Shown here piece after piece: positions 53,251-61,311 of a stretch of 64,000 nucleotides of DNA. Position 1 is the stretch's first letter, and each line of letters begins with the position of its first letter. The notes beneath the pieces are model-generated. The model ran no database searches, was not told the origin of the DNA, and worked only from the letters and a program-made list of their open reading frames with translations. The translations under genes and the position numbers were made by a program. Origin of the DNA: Algoriphagus litoralis (GTDB taxonomy: Bacteria > Bacteroidota > Bacteroidia > Cytophagales > Cyclobacteriaceae); contig NZ_QGOL01000002.1 in the NCBI RefSeq assembly GCF_003259255.1, positions 62,001 to 126,000 of the forward strand, in the 5' to 3' direction.

Positions 53251-54397
53251 AAACGTACTTTTTTTGCAAAGCTCATCCGAATGCTACGGATCGGGTAAAA
53301 TCATCCTACAAGTATTGCAGGTATATAAAAAAGAAGGCCTAAACCCCATAGTCCTTCTGACTAACAGCGGTCCACTTCAGGCGATTTTGGAACAGGAAGG
53401 TTTCCCCGCCTACGTTCAAAATCTGGGAATTCTCCGTCGGAAATATGTCAACCCAAGCGGCTTACTCAATAGACTGAGTAAAAACCTGAAAGCCTACCGA
53501 TTCCTCACCGAATTGCACCAGAAATATCAGTTTGAGCTGGTTTACTCCAATACACTTGCCGTCATAGTAGGTGCTTATTGGGCCAAAAGGCGCAAAATAC
53601 CTCACATTTGGCATATTCACGAAATCCTCCCCGGCCCGGGACCTCTTGTGAAAATGCTCGCAGGTCTGCTGGATCAAAGCTCCCCAAATCCCATTGCCGT
53701 ATCTCAGGCTGTCTCAAATCATTGGCAGCCAATTTTAAAAAAATCCACGATTGAGGTCATTCATAATGGAATCCCCTATGGATCATTTTTAGAAAATTAT
53801 CCAAGTGCAAAAAATGACTTGGGCTTGCCGGAAAGCTGTTTTCTGATTGGAATGATCGGCAGGATCAATCCAGGAAAAGGACAATTGTTCTTTTTGGAAC
53901 TTGCCGAACGGATTTCCAAGAAGTACCCCAACACCCACTTTATTTTGGTAGGTGATCCGTTTCCTGGTTATGAACCTATTTTGGAAGAAATCAGAAAAGA
54001 ATTCAAAACGCGGAGTTTAGAGGCACGAGTCACTTATTTGGGTTTTCGGGATGATATCCCAAAAGTAATGGCAGCATTGGATGTGTTTGTTTTACCATCG
54101 ATCCTTCCTGATTCATTTCCAACGGTCATTTTAGAGGCGATGGCTGCGGGGAAACCTGTAGTTGCCACTCGATCAGGTGGAGCTTCTGAAATGGTTTTGG
54201 ATGGAGAAACGGGCTTTTTGGTTCCAATCGGAAATGTTGAAAAAGGAGTTGAGGCATTGGAACGCTTGATTCAAGATCCCGAATTCGGCCAAAAAATGGG
54301 AGCGTCTGGAAGGAAGCGCGTACTTAGGGAGTACAGCTTGGAAGCTTTCGAAGAAAAAATCAAAACCCACCTATGGCAGCACCTGAGAAGAAGCTAA
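53237..54397 (+). CDS. Glycosyltransferase family 4
   Basis: 386 aa, GTG start at 53237 overlapping the methyltransferase gene. GT-B: VLFLQSSSECYGSGKIILQV at the start, HIWHIHEILPGPGPLVKML, AVSQAVSNHW, GRINPGKGQLFFLELAERI, YLGFRDDIPKVMAALDVFVL and the donor-binding SFPTVILEAMAAGKPVVAT. The segment GGASEMVLDGETGFLVP is typical of GT4. It overlaps the following gene by 25 nt. Confidence 0.9.
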   Translation: MGKPKNVLFLQSSSECYGSGKIILQVLQVYKKEGLNPIVLLTNSGPLQAILEQEGFPAYVQNLGILRRKYVNPSGLLNRLSKNLKAYRFLTELHQKYQFELVYSNTLAVIVGAYWAKRRKIPHIWHIHEILPGPGPLVKMLAGLLDQSSPNPIAVSQAVSNHWQPILKKSTIEVIHNGIPYGSFLENYPSAKNDLGLPESCFLIGMIGRINPGKGQLFFLELAERISKKYPNTHFILVGDPFPGYEPILEEIRKEFKTRSLEARVTYLGFRDDIPKVMAALDVFVLPSILPDSFPTVILEAMAAGKPVVATRSGGASEMVLDGETGFLVPIGNVEKGVEALERLIQDPEFGQKMGASGRKRVLREYSLEAFEEKIKTHLWQHLRRS

Positions 54398-55494
54398 AAG
54401 TCGCCATCATGGGTGCAAAAGGGTATCCCTATGTCTATGGCGGATATGACACGATGATCAAGGAGCTGGGAGAGCGCTTAGTTGCCAGAGGCGTGCACGT
54501 GAGGGTATATAATCATCGGGCCTTGTTCTCTGAGCGGCCTCGATTCGTGAACGGAATCGAGTGCATCTATACCCCTGCGATTGAGTCTAAGAGCCTGACC
54601 CAGCTGACTCACACGTTTTTCTCGATGATCCATGCCTGCATCTCAGATGTGGATGTGATTTTTGTGGTGAATAGCGGAAATGGACCTTTTGGCTTGATTT
54701 CGAAACTTTTTTGTAAACCGACTGCGATCAATGTAGATGGATTGGAATGGCTGCGGCCCAAATGGAAAGGCCTAGGCTCGAAGTACTTCTTTTGGGCATC
54801 TAAGCAGGCGACCAAGTTTTACGACCAGCTTATCAACGACTCTGATGAAATGCGGCGGGTGTATCTGGAGCTTTTCCAGGCCGACTCCAAAGTCATCGCT
54901 TACGGAGCAAATCCAAAGGAATCAGTGGCATCCACTCCCATTGAAAAGTGGAATTTGGAAAGCCAAAGTTACTTTTTGATCGTGGGAAGACTGGTTCCAG
55001 ACAATAATGCGGACTTGATCATAGAAGGTTTTTTGAGGTCAAATTCACAACGTAAGCTCGTCATTGTCGGAGATGTTCCTTTTGCTGATGCCTGGGCAAA
55101 TCGGTTGAAAAATCTGCAAGACGAGCGCTTGCTTTTCACTGGATATGTGACGGATCCAAATGAACTGGCGGCACTATATTCGCATTGCTATGCCTATTTT
55201 CACGGGCATGAGTTTGGCGGCACCAATCCGGCGATGCTCAAGGCCTTAGGATATGGTTGCGCAATTTTAGCCTTGGATACGCCTTTCAACCAAGAGATGC
55301 TCCAGAATGGGAAGCACGGTTGGTACTTTGACAAGAATGCTGGTTCAGTAAAGGAGATTGTGGAAAAAGCAGAACTCGAATCCGAGTCCATGAGCGAATT
55401 GAGAGATATTGCCCGGTCAGGACTGACTCAAAAATACAATTGGGATCATGTGACTGAGCAGTATTTGGAGGTATTTAAAAGCTTGGTGAAATGA
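54373..55494 (+). CDS. DUF1972-containing glycosyltransferase (rhamnosyltransferase-like)
   Basis: 373 aa. The N-terminal DUF1972 domain is recognised by VAIMGAKGYPYVYGGYDTMI, VYNHRALF and NVDGLEWLRPKWKGLGSKYF. The C-terminal GT4-type donor domain has YFLIVGRLVPDNNADLIIEGF, LVIVGDVPFADAW and YFHGHEFGGTNPAMLKALGYG. It is the last gene of the polysaccharide locus. A decayed duplicate of its last nine codons plus stop (LEVFKSLVK) is found 210 bp downstream at 55675-55704. Confidence 0.88.
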   Translation: MAAPEKKLKVAIMGAKGYPYVYGGYDTMIKELGERLVARGVHVRVYNHRALFSERPRFVNGIECIYTPAIESKSLTQLTHTFFSMIHACISDVDVIFVVNSGNGPFGLISKLFCKPTAINVDGLEWLRPKWKGLGSKYFFWASKQATKFYDQLINDSDEMRRVYLELFQADSKVIAYGANPKESVASTPIEKWNLESQSYFLIVGRLVPDNNADLIIEGFLRSNSQRKLVIVGDVPFADAWANRLKNLQDERLLFTGYVTDPNELAALYSHCYAYFHGHEFGGTNPAMLKALGYGCAILALDTPFNQEMLQNGKHGWYFDKNAGSVKEIVEKAELESESMSELRDIARSGLTQKYNWDHVTEQYLEVFKSLVK

Positions 55495-55500
55495 ATATTT

Positions 55501-55608
55501 CCCACAGATTAGCACAGAAAAGGACACGGATCTTCACAGATTTTTTTGGAAGTGGTGTTTTAACTTTCTGTGGAAATCTGTGATTTTAATCCGTGTTAAT
55601 CTGTGGGA
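55501..55608. repeat. Inward-facing repeat copy 1 (GxxExxY cassette)
   Basis: 108 bp, beginning CCCACAGATTAGCACAGAAA and ending AATCCGTGTTAATCTGTGGGA minus its last base. The arms are inverted relative to each other and each holds four CAC(A/G)GA-type modules. It begins 6 nt after the stop codon of the DUF1972 glycosyltransferase gene. The whole spacer 55495-55819 consists of repeats and decayed gene tails. Confidence 0.85.
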
Positions 55609-55620
55609 ACCTAAGAAAAT

Positions 55621-55674
55621 CAGAGATATCAAATTATCTTACTGAATGTTCTCCGCTAGGTCATATGTATTGAA
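55621..55674 (-). pseudogene. Decayed 3' end of a second GxxExxY gene
   Basis: On the minus strand this reads QFNTYDLAENIQ then a stop codon, against NFNTDELTENII at the C-terminus of the intact gene at 55820-56200. At the DNA level a 34-nt ungapped stretch matches at 26 positions. Only about the last 18 codons remain and the frame is broken by a stop, so it is a remnant. Confidence 0.65.
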
Positions 55675-55704
55675 TTGGAGGTTTTTTTTAGCTTAAGGAA
55701 ATAA
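55675..55704 (+). pseudogene. Decayed duplicate of the glycosyltransferase 3' end
   Basis: Reads LEVFFSLRK-stop, against LEVFKSLVK-stop at the real gene end (55465-55494). Over 36 nt leading into repeat copies 1 and 2 the two stretches match at 27 positions with no gap. The spacing is exactly 210 bp, the same as between repeat copies 1 and 2. Confidence 0.65.
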
Positions 55705-55710
55705 ATATCT

Positions 55711-55817
55711 CCCACAGATCGGCACAGAAAAGGACCCAGATTACCACTGATTTTTTTGATCAAGTAATATAACTTTCTGTGTCAATCTGTGATTTTAATC
55801 CGTGAAAATCTGTGGGA
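55711..55817. repeat. Inward-facing repeat copy 2 (GxxExxY cassette)
   Basis: 107 bp, same arms as copy 1 (CCCACAGATCGGCACAGAAA to AATCTGTGGGA) with a different central loop. It ends 2 nt before the stop codon of the GxxExxY gene. Confidence 0.85.
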
Positions 55818-55819
55818 GA

Positions 55820-56200
55820 TTAAAGATATCCATTGATTTTTCGAATTATGTTTTCCGTTAACTCATCTGTGTTGAAGTTGACCAAAAGCCCAACTTTTAT
55901 ACCTGACAACCTCAGATAAGTCATTATTTGCAAATGGTGGACATTTAGTAAATGCTCTACTGATTTGACTTCAATAATTACTTTTTTCTCTACCAAGAGA
56001 TCAATTCTGTAACCTACATCAAGTTTTAATCCTTGATATACCAAAGGCATGGGGACTTGGTGCTCCACATTCAATCCAGATTGAGTTAATTCATAACCCA
56101 TTGCAGCTTCATAGCTGGACTCTAATAGTCCCGGACCGAGGGTGTTGTACACTTTAAAAATTGCACCTCGGATCAAAAATGTAATTTCATTCTCGTGCAT
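55820..56200 (-). CDS. GxxExxY protein, PD-(D/E)XK nuclease-like
   Basis: 126 aa, cytoplasmic. The name-giving motif is GLLESSY (residues 24-30). A PD-(D/E)XK-type core follows: Asp67 in YRIDLLVEKK and Glu77-x-Lys79 in VIIEVKSVEHL, then Gln91 and Tyr95 in LQIMTYLRLSG. The family (PDDEXK_3) is common in Bacteroidota and of unknown function. All likely catalytic residues are present, so the gene looks intact. It is tightly bracketed by repeat copy 2 (2 nt from the stop) and copy 3 (20 nt from the start). Whether the nuclease acts on the repeats is not known. Confidence 0.88.
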   Translation of the reverse strand: MHENEITFLIRGAIFKVYNTLGPGLLESSYEAAMGYELTQSGLNVEHQVPMPLVYQGLKLDVGYRIDLLVEKKVIIEVKSVEHLLNVHHLQIMTYLRLSGIKVGLLVNFNTDELTENIIRKINGYL

Positions 56201-56220
56201 ACCTTAAATTAAAAATAGTT

Positions 56221-56345
56221 CCCACAGATCAACACAGAAAAGGACACTGATTTGTACAGATTTTTTCAAAATTACCATTTCAGGTCAGATACACTGTTTA
56301 GTTTCTGTGTCAATCTGTGATTTTAATCCGTGAAAATCTGTGGGA
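56221..56345. repeat. Inward-facing repeat copy 3 (GxxExxY cassette)
   Basis: 125 bp, same arms (CCCACAGATCAACACAGAAA to GTGAAAATCTGTGGGA) with a central loop about 18 nt longer than in copies 1 and 2. It lies between the GxxExxY start codon and osmC, and ends 66 nt before the osmC ATG. Confidence 0.85.
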
Positions 56346-56411
56346 AAAAGAAACTTAAACCCTCAAAAAAACCTTGTAATTGTATATTTTAACCTAAAAC
56401 TATTTAATCCC

Positions 56412-56825
56412 ATGATCAGAAAAGCAACAGCCGTATGGAACGGAAGCGGCAAAGAAGGTAAAGGCCACCTGACTACTGCGAGTACTGTCCTAGACAAAAC
56501 ACAATATTCTTTCAACACCCGTTTTGAGGATGGTGTAGGCACCAATCCCGAAGAACTCATCGCGGCGGCTCACGCAGGCTGTTTTGCGATGAAGTTGAGT
56601 TTCAACCTATCCGGTGTCAATTTTCCTCCAAAAGAATTGGATGTGACATCCAACATTACTTTTGAAGATGGCTCTTTGAAAAAATCACACTTAGTATTGA
56701 AGGCACAAGTAGATGGAATCTCCGAGGAGGAATTTGCGAAGCAAGTGAAAGATGCCGAAGAAAACTGTCCGATCTCCAAAGCACTCAATATGGAAATCAG
56801 CGTGGAATACACACTGAACGGCTAA
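56412..56825 (+). CDS. osmC: OsmC-family peroxiredoxin
   Basis: 137 aa from ATG 56412 (MIRKATAVWNGSG); the open frame reaches back to 56340 but those residues come from the repeat and are not conserved. The two redox cysteines are in AAHAGCFAMKLSF and AEENCPISKAL, as in OsmC hydroperoxide reductases. Motifs GTNPEELIAAAHAGC and VLKAQVDG fit the subfamily. It should reduce organic hydroperoxides in the cytoplasm. Its upstream region was reshaped by repeat copy 3, so its promoter must lie in the last 66 nt or in the repeat. Confidence 0.92.
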   Translation: MIRKATAVWNGSGKEGKGHLTTASTVLDKTQYSFNTRFEDGVGTNPEELIAAAHAGCFAMKLSFNLSGVNFPPKELDVTSNITFEDGSLKKSHLVLKAQVDGISEEEFAKQVKDAEENCPISKALNMEISVEYTLNG

Positions 56826-56871
56826 TAATTAGTGGTCTCTGTCTCCACACACCACGGCGAAAGGTCACACT

Positions 56872-56902
56872 GAGCGGAGTCGAAGTGTCCTCGACTCCGC
56901 TC
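56872..56902. repeat. 12-bp perfect hairpin, dispersed-palindrome type
   Basis: GAGCGGAGTCGA, 7-nt loop, TCGACTCCGCTC. There is no T-run. It lies between the converging osmC and rlmF genes and resembles small dispersed palindromes of the CTGAGCGGAGTCGAAGTG type. Confidence 0.6.
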
Positions 56903-56938
56903 GGACTGACACGGCAAGTGAATGGATACTATCTTATT

Positions 56939-57883
56939 TTAATACCAACGAAACTTCTTCCAGGCGTCCTGCTGCTTTTCATTCAAAAAAGTCCAAGCCA
57001 CAAATCGGCTTTGCTTGTTCCCTTGAGCCATATTGATTGTTTTTTGAGAAAACGCACCAGCTCTCTCAAGCTGAAAATGAATGGATTTCAGGTTTTCAGA
57101 TTTGGATACCAAAGTTGTAAACCAATACACCTGATTTTTAAATTGGGCACTTTCAAGAATCATTTTTCCGATAAACTCCTTTTCCCCACCCGCTGTCCAA
57201 AGTTCATCCGCTTGTCCACCAAAGTTTAATGGGGCGGATTTCACCGATTTGCCAGTTAGGTTTTTGATCTTCCTTTTGCTTCCCTCTTGAGCGGCTTGAG
57301 CGGACTCGTGAAAGGGAGGATTACAGATCGTCAGATCAAAAAATTCGTCAGGTTGGATGATGTTGGAGAATATTTTAGAGTCATCTGACTGATTTCGGAC
57401 CTCAATTTTCCCATGCACATTCGGATTACTCGCGATGATTTTTTGAGCAGATTTGATCGCTTCCGGATTAAACTCAGACCCTACGAAACTCCAATTGTAG
57501 GATGCAACTCCCAAAAGTGGATAAATCAGATTTGCTCCAGTGCCGATATCTAAGACGCTGATTTTTGGTCCTATGGGGATTTTTCCAGAGTTACCATCAG
57601 CAAGTAAATCAGCCGAATAATGAACATAATCTGCCCGACCAGGAATCGGCGGACAGAGAAATCCGTCAGGAATCTCCCAAAATTCAACTTGATAAAAATG
57701 CTTCAAAAGCGCTTGATTAAGCGCTTTTACCGCTTTTGGATTGGCAAAGTCTAGAGTAAGGTTGCCATGCGGATTGGTGAAAATGAATTCCTTCAATCCA
57801 GGAGAACTTCCAGCAAGGGCTTCGAGGTCATATCGGCCTTGATGAAGATTGCGGGGGTGAAGATTTGAACTTTGATTTTTCAA
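56939..57883 (-). CDS. rlmF: 23S rRNA (adenine(1618)-N(6))-methyltransferase
   Basis: 314 aa, close to E. coli RlmF (308 aa). N-terminal NLHPRNLHQGRYDLEAL is a family signature; SAM site ISVLDIGTGANLIYPLLG; catalytic NPPF motif in LTICNPPFHESAQAAQ; GSKRKIKNL and GGEKEFIGKMI follow as in RlmF. The start codon is TTG at 57883; a stop lies two codons upstream and no ATG precedes the signature. It methylates A1618 of 23S rRNA. Confidence 0.93.
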   Translation of the reverse strand: MKNQSSNLHPRNLHQGRYDLEALAGSSPGLKEFIFTNPHGNLTLDFANPKAVKALNQALLKHFYQVEFWEIPDGFLCPPIPGRADYVHYSADLLADGNSGKIPIGPKISVLDIGTGANLIYPLLGVASYNWSFVGSEFNPEAIKSAQKIIASNPNVHGKIEVRNQSDDSKIFSNIIQPDEFFDLTICNPPFHESAQAAQEGSKRKIKNLTGKSVKSAPLNFGGQADELWTAGGEKEFIGKMILESAQFKNQVYWFTTLVSKSENLKSIHFQLERAGAFSQKTINMAQGNKQSRFVAWTFLNEKQQDAWKKFRWY

Positions 57884-57987
57884 AATTTAATTCAGCTGAA
57901 ATTCAATCAATTAATAAACTTAACATTAAACGAAGCTTTTTATTATAAAAAGATTTAGTAGTTTTTCTCGACTAAAAATCTAAATCT

Positions 57988-59592
57988 ATGAAAAAACTGT
58001 TTCCACTTTTTTTGCTCCTTTTCTTATTGAACATGACAGTTGCGCAATCACAAAGTGATCCTGCAAAATTCAAAGAACTGGACTCCAAAATGCTCGATTC
58101 TTACGTTTCAATTTTAAAAGCTGATGAGAATGGAATAATCGCCCTGAAAACCAAAACTAAAGGAGCCATGCTCGGTGCAATGGTATCTATGGGATTGAAA
58201 GCCGAGATTTATATCGACCAATTCGATAGTGATTTAAATCTAGCGAAATCAACATTTTTAGAAGACTTCTACTTTGAAATTTTTAATTCTGTTGACAATG
58301 GCGTAGAGTTTCTCTTGATGTCACCATCTGGTAAATTACTTCTAGCCTCGTCTAGCTATATAGATGACATATCAAAATTGATCCTGAATGAAATAGATAT
58401 TAATTCTGGGGAGACAATTTCATCGAAGGTCATTCACGAAAGTAAGGGAATTGACAGAAGAGGAACCTACCGTCTTCTGTATTCAAGAAATGGGGAAAAA
58501 ACCGGTATCTTTTCTTACGTAGGAACAGACAAAAAGAATTTTGAAACTTCTCTTTATTATGCCGAAATGAGCCCAGAATTCAATGTTTCTTGGTCGAACA
58601 CTACTGTTTTACCTTTCTTTTCTAAGGTGAGTTCATCTAGCATTAAAAACCTAGGGGCAGGAGAAAACGAGGCATACAACTCCGAAGCGCTACTTTTACC
58701 TACTGGCCAATTCCTTTTTAATTTCAAAATCCAGGAAAAGGATTTTAAAAAGACTGGACGAAATGAATATTATCCCACGCTAATCTCCGTCGGAAAAGAA
58801 TCCTCTTCCTTAAAAACCAAGGTAATCGGAAACGACAGAAAGGAATACATCAAGGGTTTGAGCATTGAGACCAATCTTGAAGGATCTATCTTTTTGCTTG
58901 GAACCTATGGGAATGAAAATAATGTGGTGAATAAAGGAAGGTATTTTGCCAAATTGGATCCTGAATCACTCTCAATTCAAACTGAAACTTTCACCCCTTT
59001 TGCTGGAACTGAGCGAAAGCAGTTAATCCTTTCGACGGCCAAACTATTTGAGTTCAATTTAGAAAAAGCTCAAAAAGATGCCTCAAAATTGGAAGATGTG
59101 AGCTATTTCACCCCAAAATCGCTTTCCTTGAACACAAGAGGAAATTTGGTCCTTTTTTCCGAGTTTGAACGGATTGTCTTGGTCCAAGAAAGAATGGGGA
59201 CCATGGTAAGTACGAGAAAGGATGTTACTGGTGGAGATATTTACAAACAGGAATTTGGGACTAATGGAGAATTGATATCTACCGAAATATTAGCCAAAAA
59301 TACGTATTCGCCTACTGGAGGATTCAATCGTTCCTTTCAACTAAGAAAAGTCGATGAAAATGACTTCCTTTTCTACGCCGATGAGAATAAAGGCCAATTT
59401 TTCGTAGGTAAAATCGACACATTCGGAAAAGTGTCTCAACGAAAACTGGCAGACATGAAAGAAGATAAACGGTATAAAGGTGTTTGGTTCACTTGCTATT
59501 CCAAAGAACTAGTGGATGGTAAACACCTATATGCCTTTGCACGAGATAAATATAAATTCGCTCTCGTAAAGTTTGATTTAGGAAACTTTTAA
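57988..59592 (+). CDS. Exported protein of unknown function
   Basis: 534 aa. Signal peptide MKKLFPLFLLLFLLNMTVAQ. The mature chain is beta-rich with repeated stretches of about 45 aa (LLLASSSYIDDISKLILNEI, GIFSYVGTDKKNFETSLYYA, SIFLLGTYGNENNVVNKGRY, FLFYADENKGQFFVGKIDTF). These suggest a propeller-like or repeated-strand fold. No named domain is recognised. It is AT-richer than its neighbours by eye, and is followed by a clear terminator, so it is probably monocistronic. Confidence 0.7.
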   Translation: MKKLFPLFLLLFLLNMTVAQSQSDPAKFKELDSKMLDSYVSILKADENGIIALKTKTKGAMLGAMVSMGLKAEIYIDQFDSDLNLAKSTFLEDFYFEIFNSVDNGVEFLLMSPSGKLLLASSSYIDDISKLILNEIDINSGETISSKVIHESKGIDRRGTYRLLYSRNGEKTGIFSYVGTDKKNFETSLYYAEMSPEFNVSWSNTTVLPFFSKVSSSSIKNLGAGENEAYNSEALLLPTGQFLFNFKIQEKDFKKTGRNEYYPTLISVGKESSSLKTKVIGNDRKEYIKGLSIETNLEGSIFLLGTYGNENNVVNKGRYFAKLDPESLSIQTETFTPFAGTERKQLILSTAKLFEFNLEKAQKDASKLEDVSYFTPKSLSLNTRGNLVLFSEFERIVLVQERMGTMVSTRKDVTGGDIYKQEFGTNGELISTEILAKNTYSPTGGFNRSFQLRKVDENDFLFYADENKGQFFVGKIDTFGKVSQRKLADMKEDKRYKGVWFTCYSKELVDGKHLYAFARDKYKFALVKFDLGNF

Positions 59593-59596
59593 GTAG

Positions 59597-59621
59597 AAGC
59601 GCCCTTTTCAGGGCGCTTTTT
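59597..59621 (+). terminator. Rho-independent terminator after the unknown exported protein gene
   Basis: 8-bp stem AAGCGCCC/GGGCGCTT with a TTTTCA loop and T-run (59617-59621). Confidence 0.8.
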
Positions 59622-59748
59622 AGATTCTTAATCGTAAATCTATATGGCTTTAACCTTGAAATCTTTCCCTGTATAATTCGTAGTCTTTCTACCTACCTTA
59701 TGAAAAGCAAAGAGAGATTTATTTCCATTTTTTCAGCGAGAACTTTTT

Positions 59749-61221
59749 TCAAAAGACCCGATTTCTAATTTCCTGCTTTTTCGGGTTTTCCAGATCGATC
59801 AGGTACCCATTGACTACTGCATATTTCAGCACTCCTTCTTTTGATAAAAAGAAATTGGGACTCGAACCTGTCATCCAGCCTGAGGAGAATTTTTCGGTGG
59901 TTTTCAATACCAAAATCGGCAAATCATGAACTTGCCTCGCTTCAGCATTTTTGACTTTCACGGCCATAAAACCTTTTCGGAGTAACTCCAGCACTTTTTC
60001 CCCACTGATTTCGGCTATGCTTTCAAAGCTCTCGGGGTAAACTTTGCCTTCTATATAGTGCAAACCTGTCGCATCCAAGGTCTCAAAGCCAAAAAACACC
60101 TGCATATCTCCCAGATCCTCTACGGATCCACTCATGAAATAACCCTCGGCATTTTCAGTCTCCCTTCTGCGGATAGCAAGATCAACCGGATACCATGTGC
60201 CATCCACTTTGACCTGCATTTCGTTGATGATTAAATCCATGAGCTGAAATCCATTGTCAGGGATGGCAAAATATTGGTCCGTGGTGTATTGCTCATAGCC
60301 TTGGGTTGCGATTTGATGCAGGGCATTGAGAATGATCATGAAGTTGATTTTTCGGATTTCCTGCTTTTCTGGATCCCCTAGGTATCCACCTGATTCGATC
60401 AAAATGGTACTGGTTCCCCACTTTTGGATGTTGTCCCCAAAGGCTCTTGGCTCAAACGCATCATCGTATTTCCCCACCTGTCCGGGAATGAGTTCCTGGA
60501 GCAATTCATTCATCCCAGCGATAGTCTGCATGGCACGACCACGTACATCATTGATCTCAGTTTTGTAATTGTAGGCTGGCGCCAAAAGCGAAATTGTGGC
60601 TTGCTTCGGCGTATTGACCACATTGTAATAGATCTGTTGATCGTGAAGATTGAATCCAAACTCAGGCTCAAAGTCATCCCTGGCCTTTTTCAAAATCACC
60701 GCTTCAGGAGAAATCTGTGAAATGGCATCGCGGTTTAAGTCAATATCCAGATTGTTCCTACGTTTGAACGCATCCGCACCGTCTGGATTAAGCATGGGAA
60801 TGAATTTCAGGCTGAGTTGATTTTTCAAAAGCTCCCGAAGCGCTTCATATCCGTCATCTTTTCCTTCCAAAAAGTTGAAAAGATCAAATAACGCCATGGT
60901 CGCCGTACTTTCATTGCCATGCATCTGTGACCAAAGCATGACCTTGGTTTTCCCATCGCCCCAATTCATACTCGAAATGCTTTTTCCAGCTACTGATTCA
61001 CCGAGTTTTTCGATCTGAAAAGCTACCGAATGCTTCTGAATCAAAGGCTGGATATCTGCATGCTTAAATCTCCGGTGCGTAATTGCAGGTTCCTTAAATG
61101 CTTCATAAGCGGATTCCAATTGTTCAACAGTGATTTTTGAATAGGCAATCTGCGCAGCGAGATCAGGACTAAATGAAAGAATCGATACCAAGAATAAAGT
61201 AAAACGGACGGTAATTTTCAT
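59749..61221 (-). CDS. M14-family zinc carboxypeptidase, exported
   Basis: 490 aa. Signal peptide MKITVRFTLFLVSILSFSPDLAA. The M14 zinc ligands are in MLWSQMHGNESTATMALFDL (H-x2-E) and FGFNLHDQQIYYNV; the substrate-binding NPDGADAF and NNLDIDLNRD and the catalytic Glu region TSTILIESGGYLGDP are also present. A C-terminal domain of about 150 aa (from about residue 330) follows the catalytic part. It should cleave C-terminal residues of peptides or peptidoglycan-type peptides outside the cytoplasm. The divergent neighbour is a dipeptide epimerase, so a joint role in murein-peptide use is possible but unproven. Confidence 0.9.
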   Translation of the reverse strand: MKITVRFTLFLVSILSFSPDLAAQIAYSKITVEQLESAYEAFKEPAITHRRFKHADIQPLIQKHSVAFQIEKLGESVAGKSISSMNWGDGKTKVMLWSQMHGNESTATMALFDLFNFLEGKDDGYEALRELLKNQLSLKFIPMLNPDGADAFKRRNNLDIDLNRDAISQISPEAVILKKARDDFEPEFGFNLHDQQIYYNVVNTPKQATISLLAPAYNYKTEINDVRGRAMQTIAGMNELLQELIPGQVGKYDDAFEPRAFGDNIQKWGTSTILIESGGYLGDPEKQEIRKINFMIILNALHQIATQGYEQYTTDQYFAIPDNGFQLMDLIINEMQVKVDGTWYPVDLAIRRRETENAEGYFMSGSVEDLGDMQVFFGFETLDATGLHYIEGKVYPESFESIAEISGEKVLELLRKGFMAVKVKNAEARQVHDLPILVLKTTEKFSSGWMTGSSPNFFLSKEGVLKYAVVNGYLIDLENPKKQEIRNRVF

Positions 61222-61280
61222 AGTAAAGCGGTTGGTTCAACGGATTTTAAAACTAGCCAATCGAAAGAAATAAAATGGCT

Positions 61281-61288
61281 TATTTTTG
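61281..61288 (+). promoter_or_regulatory. -7 box of the dipeptide epimerase gene
   Basis: TATTTTTG fits TAnnTTTG, 23 nt before the ATG at 61312; no clear -33 TTG. Confidence 0.35.
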
Positions 61289-61311
61289 CCAAAGTCCCAA
61301 AAAATCATGCC

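Noticed and set aside
55501..56345. Three similar repeats that could be taken for a CRISPR array
   Set aside because: The repeats are over 100 bp, the spacers are unequal (about 100 and 400 bp) and hold a gene and gene remnants, and no cas gene is near.
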